From: Zea mays
Lineage: Eukaryota > Streptophyta > Magnoliopsida > Poales > Poaceae
DNA: 64,000 nucleotides
Assembly: GCF_902167145.1 (NCBI RefSeq)
Contig: NC_050104.1
Coordinates: 7,772,001-7,836,000 of the forward strand
Direction: 5' to 3'
The notes beneath the pieces were generated by a model. The model saw only the letters and a list, made by a program, of their open reading frames with translations, did no database searches and was not told the origin of the DNA. Shown here in pieces: positions 52,929 to 62,382 of this stretch. The first letter of the stretch is position 1. Every line of letters starts with the position of its first letter. A program made the translations under genes and the position numbers.

Positions 52929-55622
52929 TTAGTTCTTGACTTTAGGTACCCAAATGGTTTTGGGTCCTTTGGCATTAGACACAAGAACTTTGGGTACCCA
53001 AACACAAGTCTTGGAGCCCTTGTGCTTGCCCCCAACATACTTGGCAACTACCTTGCCGGATTTGTTAGTTAAAACATAAGATGCATCAAAAGTTTTAAAT
53101 GAAAGACTATGTTCATTTGATGCACTAGGAGTTTTCTTAGGCAACTTAGCACGGGTTGGTTGCCTAGAGCTAGATGTCTCACCCTTATACATAAAAGCAT
53201 GATTTGGGCCAGAATGAGACTTCCTAGAATGAATTCTCCTAATTTTGCTCTCGGGATAACCGGCAGGGTATAAAATGTAACCCTCGTTATCCTGAGGCAT
53301 GGGAGCCTTGCCCTTAACAAAGTTGGACAATCTCTTAGGAGGGGCACTAATTTTGACATTGTCTCCCCTTTGGAAGCCAATGCCATCCTTAATGCCCGGG
53401 CGTCTCCCATTATAGAGCATACTTCTAGCAAATTTAAACTTTTCATTTTCTAAGTTGTGCTCGGCAATTTTAGCATCTAGTTTTGCTATGTGATCATTTT
53501 GTTGTTTAATTAAAGCCATATGATCATGAATAGCATTAACATCAACATCTCTACATCTAGTACAAATAGATACATGCTCAACAATAGATGTAGAGGGTTT
53601 GCAAGAATTAAGTTCAACAATCTTAGCATGAAGAATATCATTTTTATCTCTAAGATTGGAAATGGTAGCATTGCAAACATCTAGTTCTTTAGCCTTAGCA
53701 ATTAAATTTTCATTTTCTACTCTAAGGCTAGCAAGAGAAATGTTTAATTCTTCAATCCTAGCAAGCAAATCATCATTATTATCTCTAGGATTAGGAATTG
53801 AAACATTACATACATGAGAATCAACCTTAGTATTTAGACTAGCATTTTCATTCCTAAGGTTGTCAATCATCTCACGGCAAGTGCTTAGCTCACTAGATAA
53901 TTTTTCACATTTCTCAATTTCTAGAGCATAAGCCTTTTTAACCTTAACATGTTTCTTGTTTTCTTTAATTAGACAATCCTCTTGAGAATCCAAAAGGTCA
54001 TCCTTTTCATGAATAGCACTGACTAATTCATTTAATTTTTCCTTTTGAGCTATGTTAAGGTTGGCAAAAAGGGAACGCAAACTATCCTCCTCATCACTAG
54101 CATTATCATCACTAGAAGATTCATATTTAGTGGAGGAGTTAGATTTAACCTTTTTCTTTTTGCCGTCCTTTGCCATGAGGCACTTGTGGCCGACGTTGGG
54201 GAAGAGAAGTCCCTTGGTGACTGCGATGTTGGCGGCGTCCTCGTCGTCGGAGGAGTCGCTTGAGCTTTCGTCGGAGTCCCACTCCCGACAAACATGGGCA
54301 TCGCCGCCCTTCTTCTTGTAGTACCTCTTCTTCTCCTTTCTTCTTCCCTTCTTGTCGTCGCCTCGGTCACTGTCACTAGATACAGGACATTTTGCAATAA
54401 AATGACCGGGCTTACCACACTTGTAGCAAACCTTCTTGGAGCGGGACTTGTAGTCTTTCCCTCTCCTTTGCTTGAGGATTTGGCGGAAGCTCTTGATGAC
54501 GAGCGCCATTTCCTCATTGTCGAGCTTGGAGGCGTCTATTGGTTGTCGACTTGGTGTAGCCTCTTCCTTCTTGTCTTCCGTCGCCTTGAATGCGACGGGT
54601 TGAGCTCCGGATGTGGAGGGTTCGTCGAGCTCGTTGATCTTCCTCGAGCCTTCGACCATGCACTCAAAACTAACAAAATGCCCGATAACTTCCTCGGGGG
54701 TCATTTTTGTATATCGACGATTACCTCGAATTAATTGAACTTGAGTTGGGTTAAGGAAAATTAGGGATCTTAGAATAACCTTAACCATTTCGTGGTCGTC
54801 CCATTTTACGCTCCCGAGGTTGCGCACTTGGTTCACTAGGGTCTTGAGCCGGTTGTACATGTGTTGTGGCTCCTCCCCTTTGTGAAGCCGGAACCGACCG
54901 AGTTCCCCCTCGATCGTTTCCCGCTTGGTGATCTTGGTGAGTTCATCTCCCTCGTGCGCGGTTTTGAGTACATCCCAAACTTCTTTTGCGCTCTTCAACC
55001 CTTGCACTTTGTTATACTCCTCTCTACTTAGAGAGGCGAGGAGTATCGTTGTCGCTTGAGAGTTGAAGTGCTCGATTTGGGCCACCTCATCCTCATCATA
55101 ATCCTTGTCCCCTATAGATGGTACCTGTGCACCAAACTCAACAACATCCCATATACTTTTGTGGAGTGAGGTTAGATGAAAACGCATTAAATCACTCCAC
55201 CTAGCATAATCTTCACCATCAAAAGTTGGTGGCTTGCCTAATGGAACGGAAAGTAATGGAGTATGTCTAGATGTACGAGAGTAGTGCAAGGGGATCTTAC
55301 TAAACTTCTTTCGCTCTTGGCGTTTAGAAGTTACGGAGGGCGCATCAGAGTCGGAGGTCGATGTTGATGAAGTGTCGGTCTCGTAGTAGACCACTTTCCT
55401 CATCCTCTTTTCCTTGTTCTTACTCCGATGTGGCTTGTGGGAAGAAGATTTTTCCTTCTTCTCTTTGTGGTGAGAAGAAGATTTCTTCTCCTTCCCTTTG
55501 TTGGAGGAGCTCTTCTTCTTCTCCCTCCTTTTGGTGCGGGACTCTTCCGATGAAGTGCTCCCTTGGCTTGTAGTGGGCTTTTCGCCGGTCTCCATCTCCT
55601 TCTTGGCGTGATCTCCCGACAT
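52929..55622 (-). CDS. gag: Sirevirus gag
   Basis: ATG at 55622 (a GTG codon precedes it), 897 residues. N-terminal Lys/Ser-rich region with EKKSSSHHKEKKEKSSSH; then a gag domain from PPTFDGEDYARWSDLMRFHL to EVWDVLKTAHEGDELTKITK and RLKTLVNQVRNLGS; zinc knuckle VCYKCGKPGHFIAKCP near 54410; then a long C-terminal extension with coiled-coil segments (ENENLIAKAKELDV), basic KKTPSAS stretches and repeated VWVPKV-type ends. The length and C-terminal extension are typical of Sireviruses. Ends TAA at 52929. No disruption. Confidence 0.93.
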   Translation of the reverse strand: MSGDHAKKEMETGEKPTTSQGSTSSEESRTKRREKKKSSSNKGKEKKSSSHHKEKKEKSSSHKPHRSKNKEKRMRKVVYYETDTSSTSTSDSDAPSVTSKRQERKKFSKIPLHYSRTSRHTPLLSVPLGKPPTFDGEDYARWSDLMRFHLTSLHKSIWDVVEFGAQVPSIGDKDYDEDEVAQIEHFNSQATTILLASLSREEYNKVQGLKSAKEVWDVLKTAHEGDELTKITKRETIEGELGRFRLHKGEEPQHMYNRLKTLVNQVRNLGSVKWDDHEMVKVILRSLIFLNPTQVQLIRGNRRYTKMTPEEVIGHFVSFECMVEGSRKINELDEPSTSGAQPVAFKATEDKKEEATPSRQPIDASKLDNEEMALVIKSFRQILKQRRGKDYKSRSKKVCYKCGKPGHFIAKCPVSSDSDRGDDKKGRRKEKKRYYKKKGGDAHVCREWDSDESSSDSSDDEDAANIAVTKGLLFPNVGHKCLMAKDGKKKKVKSNSSTKYESSSDDNASDEEDSLRSLFANLNIAQKEKLNELVSAIHEKDDLLDSQEDCLIKENKKHVKVKKAYALEIEKCEKLSSELSTCREMIDNLRNENASLNTKVDSHVCNVSIPNPRDNNDDLLARIEELNISLASLRVENENLIAKAKELDVCNATISNLRDKNDILHAKIVELNSCKPSTSIVEHVSICTRCRDVDVNAIHDHMALIKQQNDHIAKLDAKIAEHNLENEKFKFARSMLYNGRRPGIKDGIGFQRGDNVKISAPPKRLSNFVKGKAPMPQDNEGYILYPAGYPESKIRRIHSRKSHSGPNHAFMYKGETSSSRQPTRAKLPKKTPSASNEHSLSFKTFDASYVLTNKSGKVVAKYVGGKHKGSKTCVWVPKVLVSNAKGPKTIWVPKVKN

Positions 55623-55650
55623 CACTTCGAGCGGTTAGGCTCTAATGAAG

Positions 55651-55668
55651 CACCGGGCTCTGATACCA
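55651..55668 (-). other. Primer-binding site of the Sirevirus
   Basis: Minus strand TGGTATCAGAGCCCGGTG, complementary to the 3' end of initiator methionine tRNA over its first 12 bases, 2 bp inside the 5' LTR. Confidence 0.92.
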
Positions 55669-55670
55669 AT

Positions 55671-56990
55671 TGATAGTCGCCTAGAGGGGGGGTGAATAGG
55701 GCGAAACTGAAATTTACAAATATAAACACAACTACAAGCCGGGGTTAGCGTTAGTAATAAAGAAACGAGTCCAACGAGTCCGTGAGAGAGGGCGCAAAAA
55801 CAAATCCCAAGTGAATAAGCAAGTGAGACACGGAGATTTGTTTTACCGAGGTTCGGTTCTTGCAAACCTACTCCCCGTTGAGGAGGCCACAAAGGCCGGG
55901 TCTCTTTCAACCCTTCCCTCTCTCAAACGATCCACGGATCGAGTGAGCTTTCTCTTCTCAATCACTTGGAACACAAAGTTCCCACAAGGACCACCACAAG
56001 TTTGGTGTCTCTTGCCTCAAATTACAAGTGAGTTTGATTGCAAAGAAAGGATCAAGAAAGAAGAAAGCAATCCAAGCGCAAGAGCTCGAAAGAACACAAG
56101 CAAATCACTCTCTCTAATCACTATGGCGTTGTGTGGAGTTTGGAGAGGATTTGATCTCTTTGGTGTGTCTAGAATTGAATGCTAGAGCTCTTGTAGTAGT
56201 TGGGAAGTGGAAAACTTGGATGCAATGAATGGTGGGGTGGTTGGGGTATTTATAGCCCCAACCACCAACTTGACCGTTGGCTGGGCTGTCTGTTCGATGG
56301 CGCACCGGACAGTCCGGTGCACACCGGACAGTCCGGTGCCCCCTGCCACGTCATCACTGCCGTTGGATTCTAGCCGTTGGAGCTTCTGACTTGTGGGCCC
56401 GCCAGTGTGTCCGGTGCACACCGGACAGGTACTGTTTGCTGTCCGGTGTGCCAGTATGGGCGCGCCTGCCTTCTGCGCGCGCTGCGCGCGCATTTATTGC
56501 TCTACAGGTAGCCGTTGGCGCGGAGATAGCCGTTGCTCTGGAGACGCACCGGACAGTCCGGTGCACACCGGATAGTCCGGTGAATTATAGTGGACGAGTC
56601 GTTGGCTTTTCCCGAAGCTGGCGAGTTCCTGAGGCCGACCTCCTTTGGCGCACCGGACACTGTCCGGTGTACACCGGACAGTCCGGTGAATTATAGCCGA
56701 GTCGCCTCCGGAAATTCCCGAAGGTGACGAGTTCGAGTCTGAGTCCCCCTGGTACACCGGACATGTCCGGTGGCACACCGGACAGTCCGGTGCGCCACAC
56801 CAGGGGTGCCTTCGGTTGCCCTTTGCTCCTTTGTTGAATCCAAAACTTGGTCTTTTTATTGGCTGAGTGTGAACCTTTTACACCTGTATCATCTATACAC
56901 TTGGGCAAACAAGTTAGGCCAATTATTTGTGTTGGGTAATTCAACCACCAAAATTATATAGGAACTAGGTGTAAGCCTAATTCCCTTTCA
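55671..56990 (-). repeat. 5' LTR of the Sirevirus
   Basis: 1,320 bp, differing from the 3' LTR at about seven positions, mostly transitions. Palindrome cluster at 56303-56791, with one copy altered to CACCGGATAGTCCGGTG. Confidence 0.95.
56303..56791. repeat. CACCGGACAGTCCGGTG palindrome cluster, 5' LTR
   Basis: Same nine-element arrangement as in the 3' LTR, with one C-to-T change in one palindrome. Confidence 0.9.
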
Positions 56991-56995
56991 CCTTC

Positions 56996-58580
56996 GTAGT
57001 CTCCAGCACAGCATCCAGCACGCTGGCCATTCTCCTCCTCTTGGGAGTTGCGGCAGAAGCCTTTTGCATCTTCGGCAGTTCTGCCTCTGTTGAAGGGCTC
57101 AGGATTTCTGGCATTTTCTTTGTTTCTTCCGCATGTGGCTCTTCGGCCTTATCATCTTTGGATATGGTTGGCCCGACTGTAGGCACCTTCGGCACTACAG
57201 TTGGCTCTTCGGTACTCTGCATAATCGAAGCAGCTTTCTCGGCTTCGTCGCCTGAAGAGGTTCCCACGCCAAATTTAGGTACTACGGCCGGTTCAATGTA
57301 ACGTGACCGGTGTGTCAAAACCTTCACCTTTCTGCTCTTCGGCTCAACTGGGTGACCAAGGCGGCAGGTTCCGAAGTGGCAGCTTTTCTCTTTTTCCCTT
57401 GCCCTTGCAGCGAGTAGCGATAATCAGGGTACACGAAGCCAATAGCATCGAATACCCTGTTTAATCTTTTCTTGCTTCGACCCCCGAAAGCTGTGGACAA
57501 GGCATTGTCTTCGGCCTTGGAGTATACCCCAAGTAGCTCAACACTGGTAGCTTCGATACACTTTAGCCAGTCATCGTTTGGCTCATCAAACTTCTCACTA
57601 AATATGAAGGTATACTTCAATCGGACCAGGCCACCTTCAGTGGAATCGGCGGTGGTCTCTTTCGGCATATCCCAACTCTCTACAAGTGGCGATACCCTGA
57701 AAGCTATACGCTGATCTTGAACCAAATCCCTAGTGCCAATAAAGGCACACACAGTGCTAAAGGTCTTCTGGCATGTTTCAACATTGTCATCAATTTCCAC
57801 CTTCGGCCTTCGGAGGCCGAAGCGAGACCAAATGGGGCACTGAATGATTTCTTTGATGTCTTCACTTGCCTTTAAATCATTCTTAACGTAAAACCACTCC
57901 CCCATCCAGGACCTGGGCCACCTTTTTCGGAATGTTGACACCGGGTGGCTTGCATTGGGGCGAGCAATAAATCCATAACAACCAAAGTTGTTGTGGTACG
58001 GTTCTTTGCCAGTAGCCTTCGTCTCATATAAAAGATCGTGCATACTACAGAAGCACTTTGCGCTTGGCAGTAGCCCCTGACTTCTTACAGCTCACACAAA
58101 AATCCCCATCCTAATAATAGCTTCGGGGGTGATCTGATGAAGGTAGATCTGGTATATCTTCAGCACTTCAACCATAAACTTGCTCAAAGGGAATCGAAGA
58201 CCAGCCTTAAAAAGCTTTAGTAGATAACAACTTCATCTTCCTCAGGGGCAGGGACGATGTTGTATCCGCCAACTCTCACGATAGACATGTCACGAAAGTA
58301 CCTTCCTCTCATGTTGTCAAGATGACTCTGTTTAATGGTAGATTTTCCGAAGACAGCATGGCTTGGTCGCCAGGGCCGATCTTCAGAATCTTCATCCCCA
58401 CTTTCCACATCATAGCTATCGCTGTCACCAGTATCTTCAGATAAACCTTCCAGTATCTCTTTAGTAATCTTCTCTATGTTTGTTTTTGCCATGGACTCAA
58501 TAAATCCAGCAATGTAAGGATCTGCAACCTTCTTCTTCTCAAACTGCTTCGTCTCTTCAGTCAGCTTCACCTTCTCAGTC
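56996..58580 (-). pseudogene. Antisense gene of the Zeon-like element, 5' part
   Basis: Minus strand: ATG at 58580 (MTEKVKLTEETKQFEKKKV), acidic segment GDSDSYDVESGDEDSEDRPW, a broken stretch encoding LKLFKAGLRFPLSKFMVEVL (the PF04195-type core), then 57324-58043 with CYGFIARPNASHPVSTFRKR, WFYVKNDLKASEDIKEI and AIGFVYPDYRYSLQGQGKK, and finally 56996-57327 with KVLTHRSRYIEPAVVPKFG. Frame changes occur near 58130-58216 and 57350; some may be introns, at least one is probably a frameshift. It continued into 47474 before the Sirevirus arrived. Function unknown; known in several Tat-lineage elements. Confidence 0.62.
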
Positions 58581-58880
58581 ATTTTTCCCCAGACATGGTG
58601 AAAACACGTCTTTAAACTGAAGCTCAAAAAGCTTGAAAATCTAGCGAGCGCTAGTGAGCAAGAACTAAAAGTTTGAGAAAATAATGCAATTGGCAGAAAC
58701 AGCGTATCAAATGCTGCCGGTGTGAGTTCATATTTATATGCCCAGCACGCTGCGACTTGGAGGGCCCCGTCTGTCATTGATTGTTGCTATTCTAGCAAAG
58801 GGAAGGTGTTTTTTCTGACCTTCGGCTTAAGGCCTTCGTTCATGTCGCAGTTTGAATTCGTTGTTATAACAAATTAATAC

Positions 58881-58893
58881 TACGAGGGGCTAC
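58881..58893 (+). other. Polypurine tract of the Zeon-like element
   Basis: TACGAGGGGCTAC directly precedes the 3' LTR, the same form as CTCGGGGGCTAC in the Huck-like element. Confidence 0.6.
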
Positions 58894-59561
58894 TGTTGGG
58901 GCCTTCGTCTTCCGAAGGTCCTTAAAAACATGATTAACAATGTTTCCCAAGTGTAATATATGTACAGGAACCTTCGGACTCGGGATGAAGTTGTACACAA
59001 TATGGAAAGCAGGGTCGGAACGAAGGTTGAACCAGCGCCGAAGCTGCGCACAAGGGAGCTTCGGCTCAATAGCAGAAAAAGGAACCGACTTAAGGAGGAA
59101 AAGGCTATCTAGTCCTCGATAGATTGTTCTTAAGTCAATAGTGAACATGAAGGGCATGAATGTAATTTCACACAGGTTGCGCCCTGTGCCTATAAATAGA
59201 TGAACAGTACCCCCGTACTGTTCATGCTGACTGGTATTCGCTCGTGCGTCACGCTTATACTTTTACCTTCTGTCAAGCCGAAGGTATAAATGTAATTCAA
59301 TATTGTTCATGTGTATTTATAATGATATACTAAAGTTATATCGATAATGTTATGTGAATATTCATGTTGTCTCTCATATTTCCATATGCTTCTTCTTTCA
59401 TTAACATATATTGCGATGATGAAGGTATGTCCTTCATGACCTTGTCTGAAGATCATTATATCTCAAGGGAAATAATGCTTTGAAGGACGAAGGGCTTTAA
59501 CCATTAATATTTTGTGTTGCCTTGTTCTTAATTCATAGCAGTTGAGAACAAGTCCCCAACA
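58894..59561 (+). repeat. 3' LTR of the Zeon-like element
   Basis: 668 bp, TGTTGGGGCC to CCCCAACA, TATA box at 59190-59199. It retains a 112-bp segment (around 59358-59470) and about 22 bp near 59041-59065 that the 5' LTR lacks. Confidence 0.9.
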
Positions 59562-60035
59562 GGTTGGTATCTACTTTTACTTAGTAACTGCTAATAAAAT
59601 TTTGACCAACTCTAAAAGCAATGCTCATCTTAAACCATCTCCTTTGATAAGCCTTACACTTCACATGAGCTCCCACCTTTGGTGAGTTTACGCACATTAT
59701 TCCCCACACCTTGTTGAGCAATGAACATATGTGAGCTCACCCTTGTTGTACTCACATTCCCTAGGTCAAGGACATGTACCACAGGATGAGGTGCATGAAG
59801 GACGTCGCGATGAGTTCGTGAGAGGTCTAGGTCGTTGTCTCCCAGTCAACTTTGGTTGTTGGATCATTGTCTTCATATGATGTAATTATGTATCTATTTT
59901 GTACAGAACTCCATTATATATTAATGATATGACATTTGTTTCGGTACCATGTGTCATCATATGTGTGAGACTTGATCCTAGCATACATGTGAATCGTGCC
60001 CAGGTCTGGCCCCCTTAAATCCGGGTGTGACAGAG

Positions 60036-60420
60036 TTACCCATTACTTTTGACAGATCAATCAACCTGATCATGTGCCACATCCTAGGCACTATCCTCAC
60101 ATCTTAAATCCAATGGTGGGCAAGACAACATGGCATCGAGTCCTTATCAATGGAGAAAATAGCCTTAACATCCTTTTTTCTTGGCTGGAAGATGGGGTTG
60201 TTCGTGGAGTCCTTGAAGATGATTCTAGCATTGTTCTAGTCACCTTTAGAACAAAAAAGAATTTACAAATAGAGTTTTTGTAGTTTAGGTGGCAAATATT
60301 AATGCATCTCACCATTACGATCATCAAAAGACCAAGGTTTGCAAAGTTTATGGTCATCCCACCACCATGTACTAAAGGAAATAAGGTTGTGGCGTTTTAG
60401 CCATAAACTCAATAGTGGAG
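60036..60420 (+). pseudogene. pol: Ty3 protease relic
   Basis: Scattered frames encode PITFD, then DHVPHPRHYPHILNPMVGKT and VLINGENSLNILF, clearly related to the Huck-like PSPGKYPLVVDPIVGDV and VLMDGGSCLNII. The catalytic aspartate reads N. Then RPRFAKFMVIP matches GRPCYAKFMAVP. Stops and indels throughout. Confidence 0.7.
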
Positions 60421-60876
60421 ATGACGTGCAGCTTCCGATAAAGGCCGGAATAGAAGGACCACTTATGTGTGGAAAGGTATGAGGCTATCTACGGAGTTAC
60501 CTAAACGAGAGATTAACACTCGCATGGGCTTCCTTGCATAGGGCTCTGCCGGGGGCTAGGAAGAAGCTTGCACACTTCTTAACACATGGGTAAAAATAAC
60601 GATATATAAACAGAAGATTGTATCTCTATCACATTTAAACTTTTGCATTTATATCTGATTACCTTTGTTATATGCTTTATATTTTTAGCCTAGTTATAGG
60701 CTAGTGGATAGATTTAGAAACTAGGTTGTATAGCTCCTTTTGCAATATGGATAACAACACTTGGTCAAAACCATAGTTGTACCTAAGTTAGCTTGATTAT
60801 TTGTATAATTTTTTACTAAAATAAAAATAGAGATCATAGATAGAGAAGAAATTAGATTGTCAAGTTTATCCCCCGC
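60421..60876. other. Unassigned sequence
   Basis: No recognisable gene or repeat structure; 60421-60600 may be further Ty3 relic, the rest is AT-rich. Confidence 0.4.
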
Positions 60877-60879
60877 TTA

Positions 60880-61021
60880 GGTCTTGTTCGGTTACACCAA
60901 TCTAGAACGGGATTGGAGGGGATTAATCCCCTCCTAGTCAAAATCCAGAAGGGGATTGGAGAGGTTTAATGACTAGGAGGGGATTTAATCCCCTTCTGGA
61001 TTGGTGTAACCGAACATGCCC
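60880..61021. mobile_element. Tourist-like MITE, 142 bp
   Basis: Inverted ends GGTCTTGTTCGGTTACACCA and the complement of TGGTGTAACCGAACATGCCC; TTA on both sides (60877-60879, 61022-61024). Interior forms further hairpins of GGATTAATCCCCTCC type. Confidence 0.9.
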
Positions 61022-61024
61022 TTA

Positions 61025-61478
61025 GGAGTCACCATTCCCAATTAGTGGCAGCAGCATTGGTGCCAGCACCATCAACGTCGGCCTTACGCATGGTTGCGAC
61101 GACAATGGTGAGAGTTTAGGAGCGAAAGTTGGATCTTAAGGCTCTGATACTATGAAGGCATGCAAGGTCTTAAAGTAATCATGACTTGAATTGATGGAAC
61201 GAGGATTACAAAGTTTGTATAGGTAGCTACTTGGGACCAGAGCCTGAGAGCAATTACAAGAGTAAAAAAAGGCACACAATCAGTCTATCAAGCACATAAT
61301 TATAGGAGCAAGAATAGGCCGACAATAGATATGTTGAACATTCTAGTTTTGTGATTTTGACAAATTGATGGTCACTGATGATCTTGTTATTAACTTATTG
61401 TAAGCAATGGTATTTAAAGTTGGACCCATCTATGTTTCTTGTTCTTGTGTTCTCATGGGTTCTTGTGTTTCTCTTTGC
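61025..61478. other. Unassigned intergenic sequence
   Basis: No gene. Part of it (61370-61400) loosely resembles the downstream region of the small HSP gene (28573-28610). Confidence 0.35.
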
Positions 61479-61488
61479 ACTTGAAACT

Positions 61489-62115
61489 AAGGCTGGACGA
61501 AATGCTCGTGGCCCGTCAGCTCGCTCGAATCATGGTCGGCTCAGCTCGACTCGACTCGACTCGAATCGACTCGTTTTAATTTTTTTTCACGAGCTGAGCT
61601 GACATCCTAGCTTAGTTCTTTCACGAGCCAGCTCAGGTTGTTAACGAGCCAGCTCGTGAGCTAAATAAGCCATCACATTTCAACAAACCGACACTATATC
61701 TATATTATTTACGTAACAATTGATGAACATGTTATATGTATGTGTGGTGCCTATGTCCAATAAGTTAAACTAATGATTCATGAATTGTGTCTATGTGTTA
61801 AATTGCTCCATGCGAATATAACTATGGGTTAAACTGATTAACATGTGTGAATTGTTGAGTGATGAGTTGTGTTAATTTGGCGTTACATTGATGTGGTATG
61901 TGAAACTATGAGTATAATTACTATTTTCTACTTTTAATTAGTTTAAAATTAACTAGAAATTGCATATTGTATTTTTGCTCTGGCACGCGAGCTAAACGAG
62001 CCGAGCTGACTATATGGCTCGTTAGCTTAACGAGCCTAGCCGAGCTAGCTCGTTAGCTTAACAAGCCAGCTCGAACTCGGACGAGCCGAGCCAAGCTGGC
62101 TCGATATCTAGCCGT
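61489..62115. mobile_element. Non-autonomous DNA element with 10-bp target duplication
   Basis: Flanked by ACTTGAAACT on both sides (61479-61488 and 62116-62125). Ends AAGGCTGGACGAA and the complement of ATCTAGCCGT are short, imperfect inverted repeats. Both subterminal regions are filled with GAGCTGAGCT/GCTCGTTAGC-type direct and inverted repeats, while the centre is AT-rich. Duplication length suggests a Mutator-like element; no transposase is present. Confidence 0.72.
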
Positions 62116-62125
62116 ACTTGAAACT

Positions 62126-62382
62126 GAGTACTTGTTTAGATCCGACTTTGGGATGGTTTGCATGCAGTGTAATAACTTCATGTGAAATGACAAGTGACAT
62201 GTTTCCAGTATATTTAAATATTCTAATCATGAATAAAACAATCATATCACAAATATTAGAGACATATATAAATAAAATGGAAATAACAGGAGCATCTCCA
62301 AAGTTTGCATACAAAAAAATAAATACTCAAGTTCAGATTAATATTTAACATGGCAAGTAGATGAAGAAAGTAGATTGATAAG
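62126..62382. other. AT-rich intergenic sequence
   Basis: Nothing recognised on either strand. Confidence 0.45.

Larger units (their letters stand above)
47480..56990 (-). mobile_element. Complete Sirevirus (Ji/Opie-like Ty1/copia)
   Basis: 9,511 bp on the minus strand with equal 1,320-bp LTRs (55671-56990 is 5', 47480-48799 is 3'), iMet primer site, intact-looking gag and pol frames, and TSD CCTTC (47475-47479, 56991-56995). The LTRs start TGAAAGGGAATTAGG and end GGCGACTATCA. I count about seven differences between them, so it is young. It disrupts the antisense gene of the Zeon-like element. Confidence 0.95.
42667..59561 (+). mobile_element. Zeon-like non-autonomous Ty3 retrotransposon
   Basis: LTRs at 42667-43200 and 58894-59561, TSD GGTTG on both sides (42662-42666, 59562-59566). 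Without the nested Sirevirus it is about 7.4 kb, near the size I recall for maize Zeon-1. It has gag but no protease, RT or integrase, a tandem repeat region, and an antisense gene in its 3' half. It must have moved with enzymes from a relative such as the Cinful type seen at 196-2040. Confidence 0.85.
42523..60030 (+). mobile_element. Probable solo LTR of a Tekay/Del-like Ty3 element (split)
   Basis: Sequence 42523-42666, starting TGTAAAATTGGTATATCAGC, continues after the Zeon-like insertion at 59567-60030 and ends CCGGGTGTGA(CA). Joined length about 608 bp. CAGAG flanks both sides (42518-42522, 60031-60035). No coding region belongs to it. The start and end resemble chromovirus LTRs of maize; assignment is from memory. 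Confidence 0.6.

Noticed and set aside
52318..54734. Plus-strand open frames opposite Sirevirus gag and pol
   Set aside because: Short antisense shadows of long, well-supported gag and pol frames.
61378..61602. 74-codon open frame spanning the left end of the Mutator-like element
   Set aside because: It crosses the transposon boundary and is of mixed origin.
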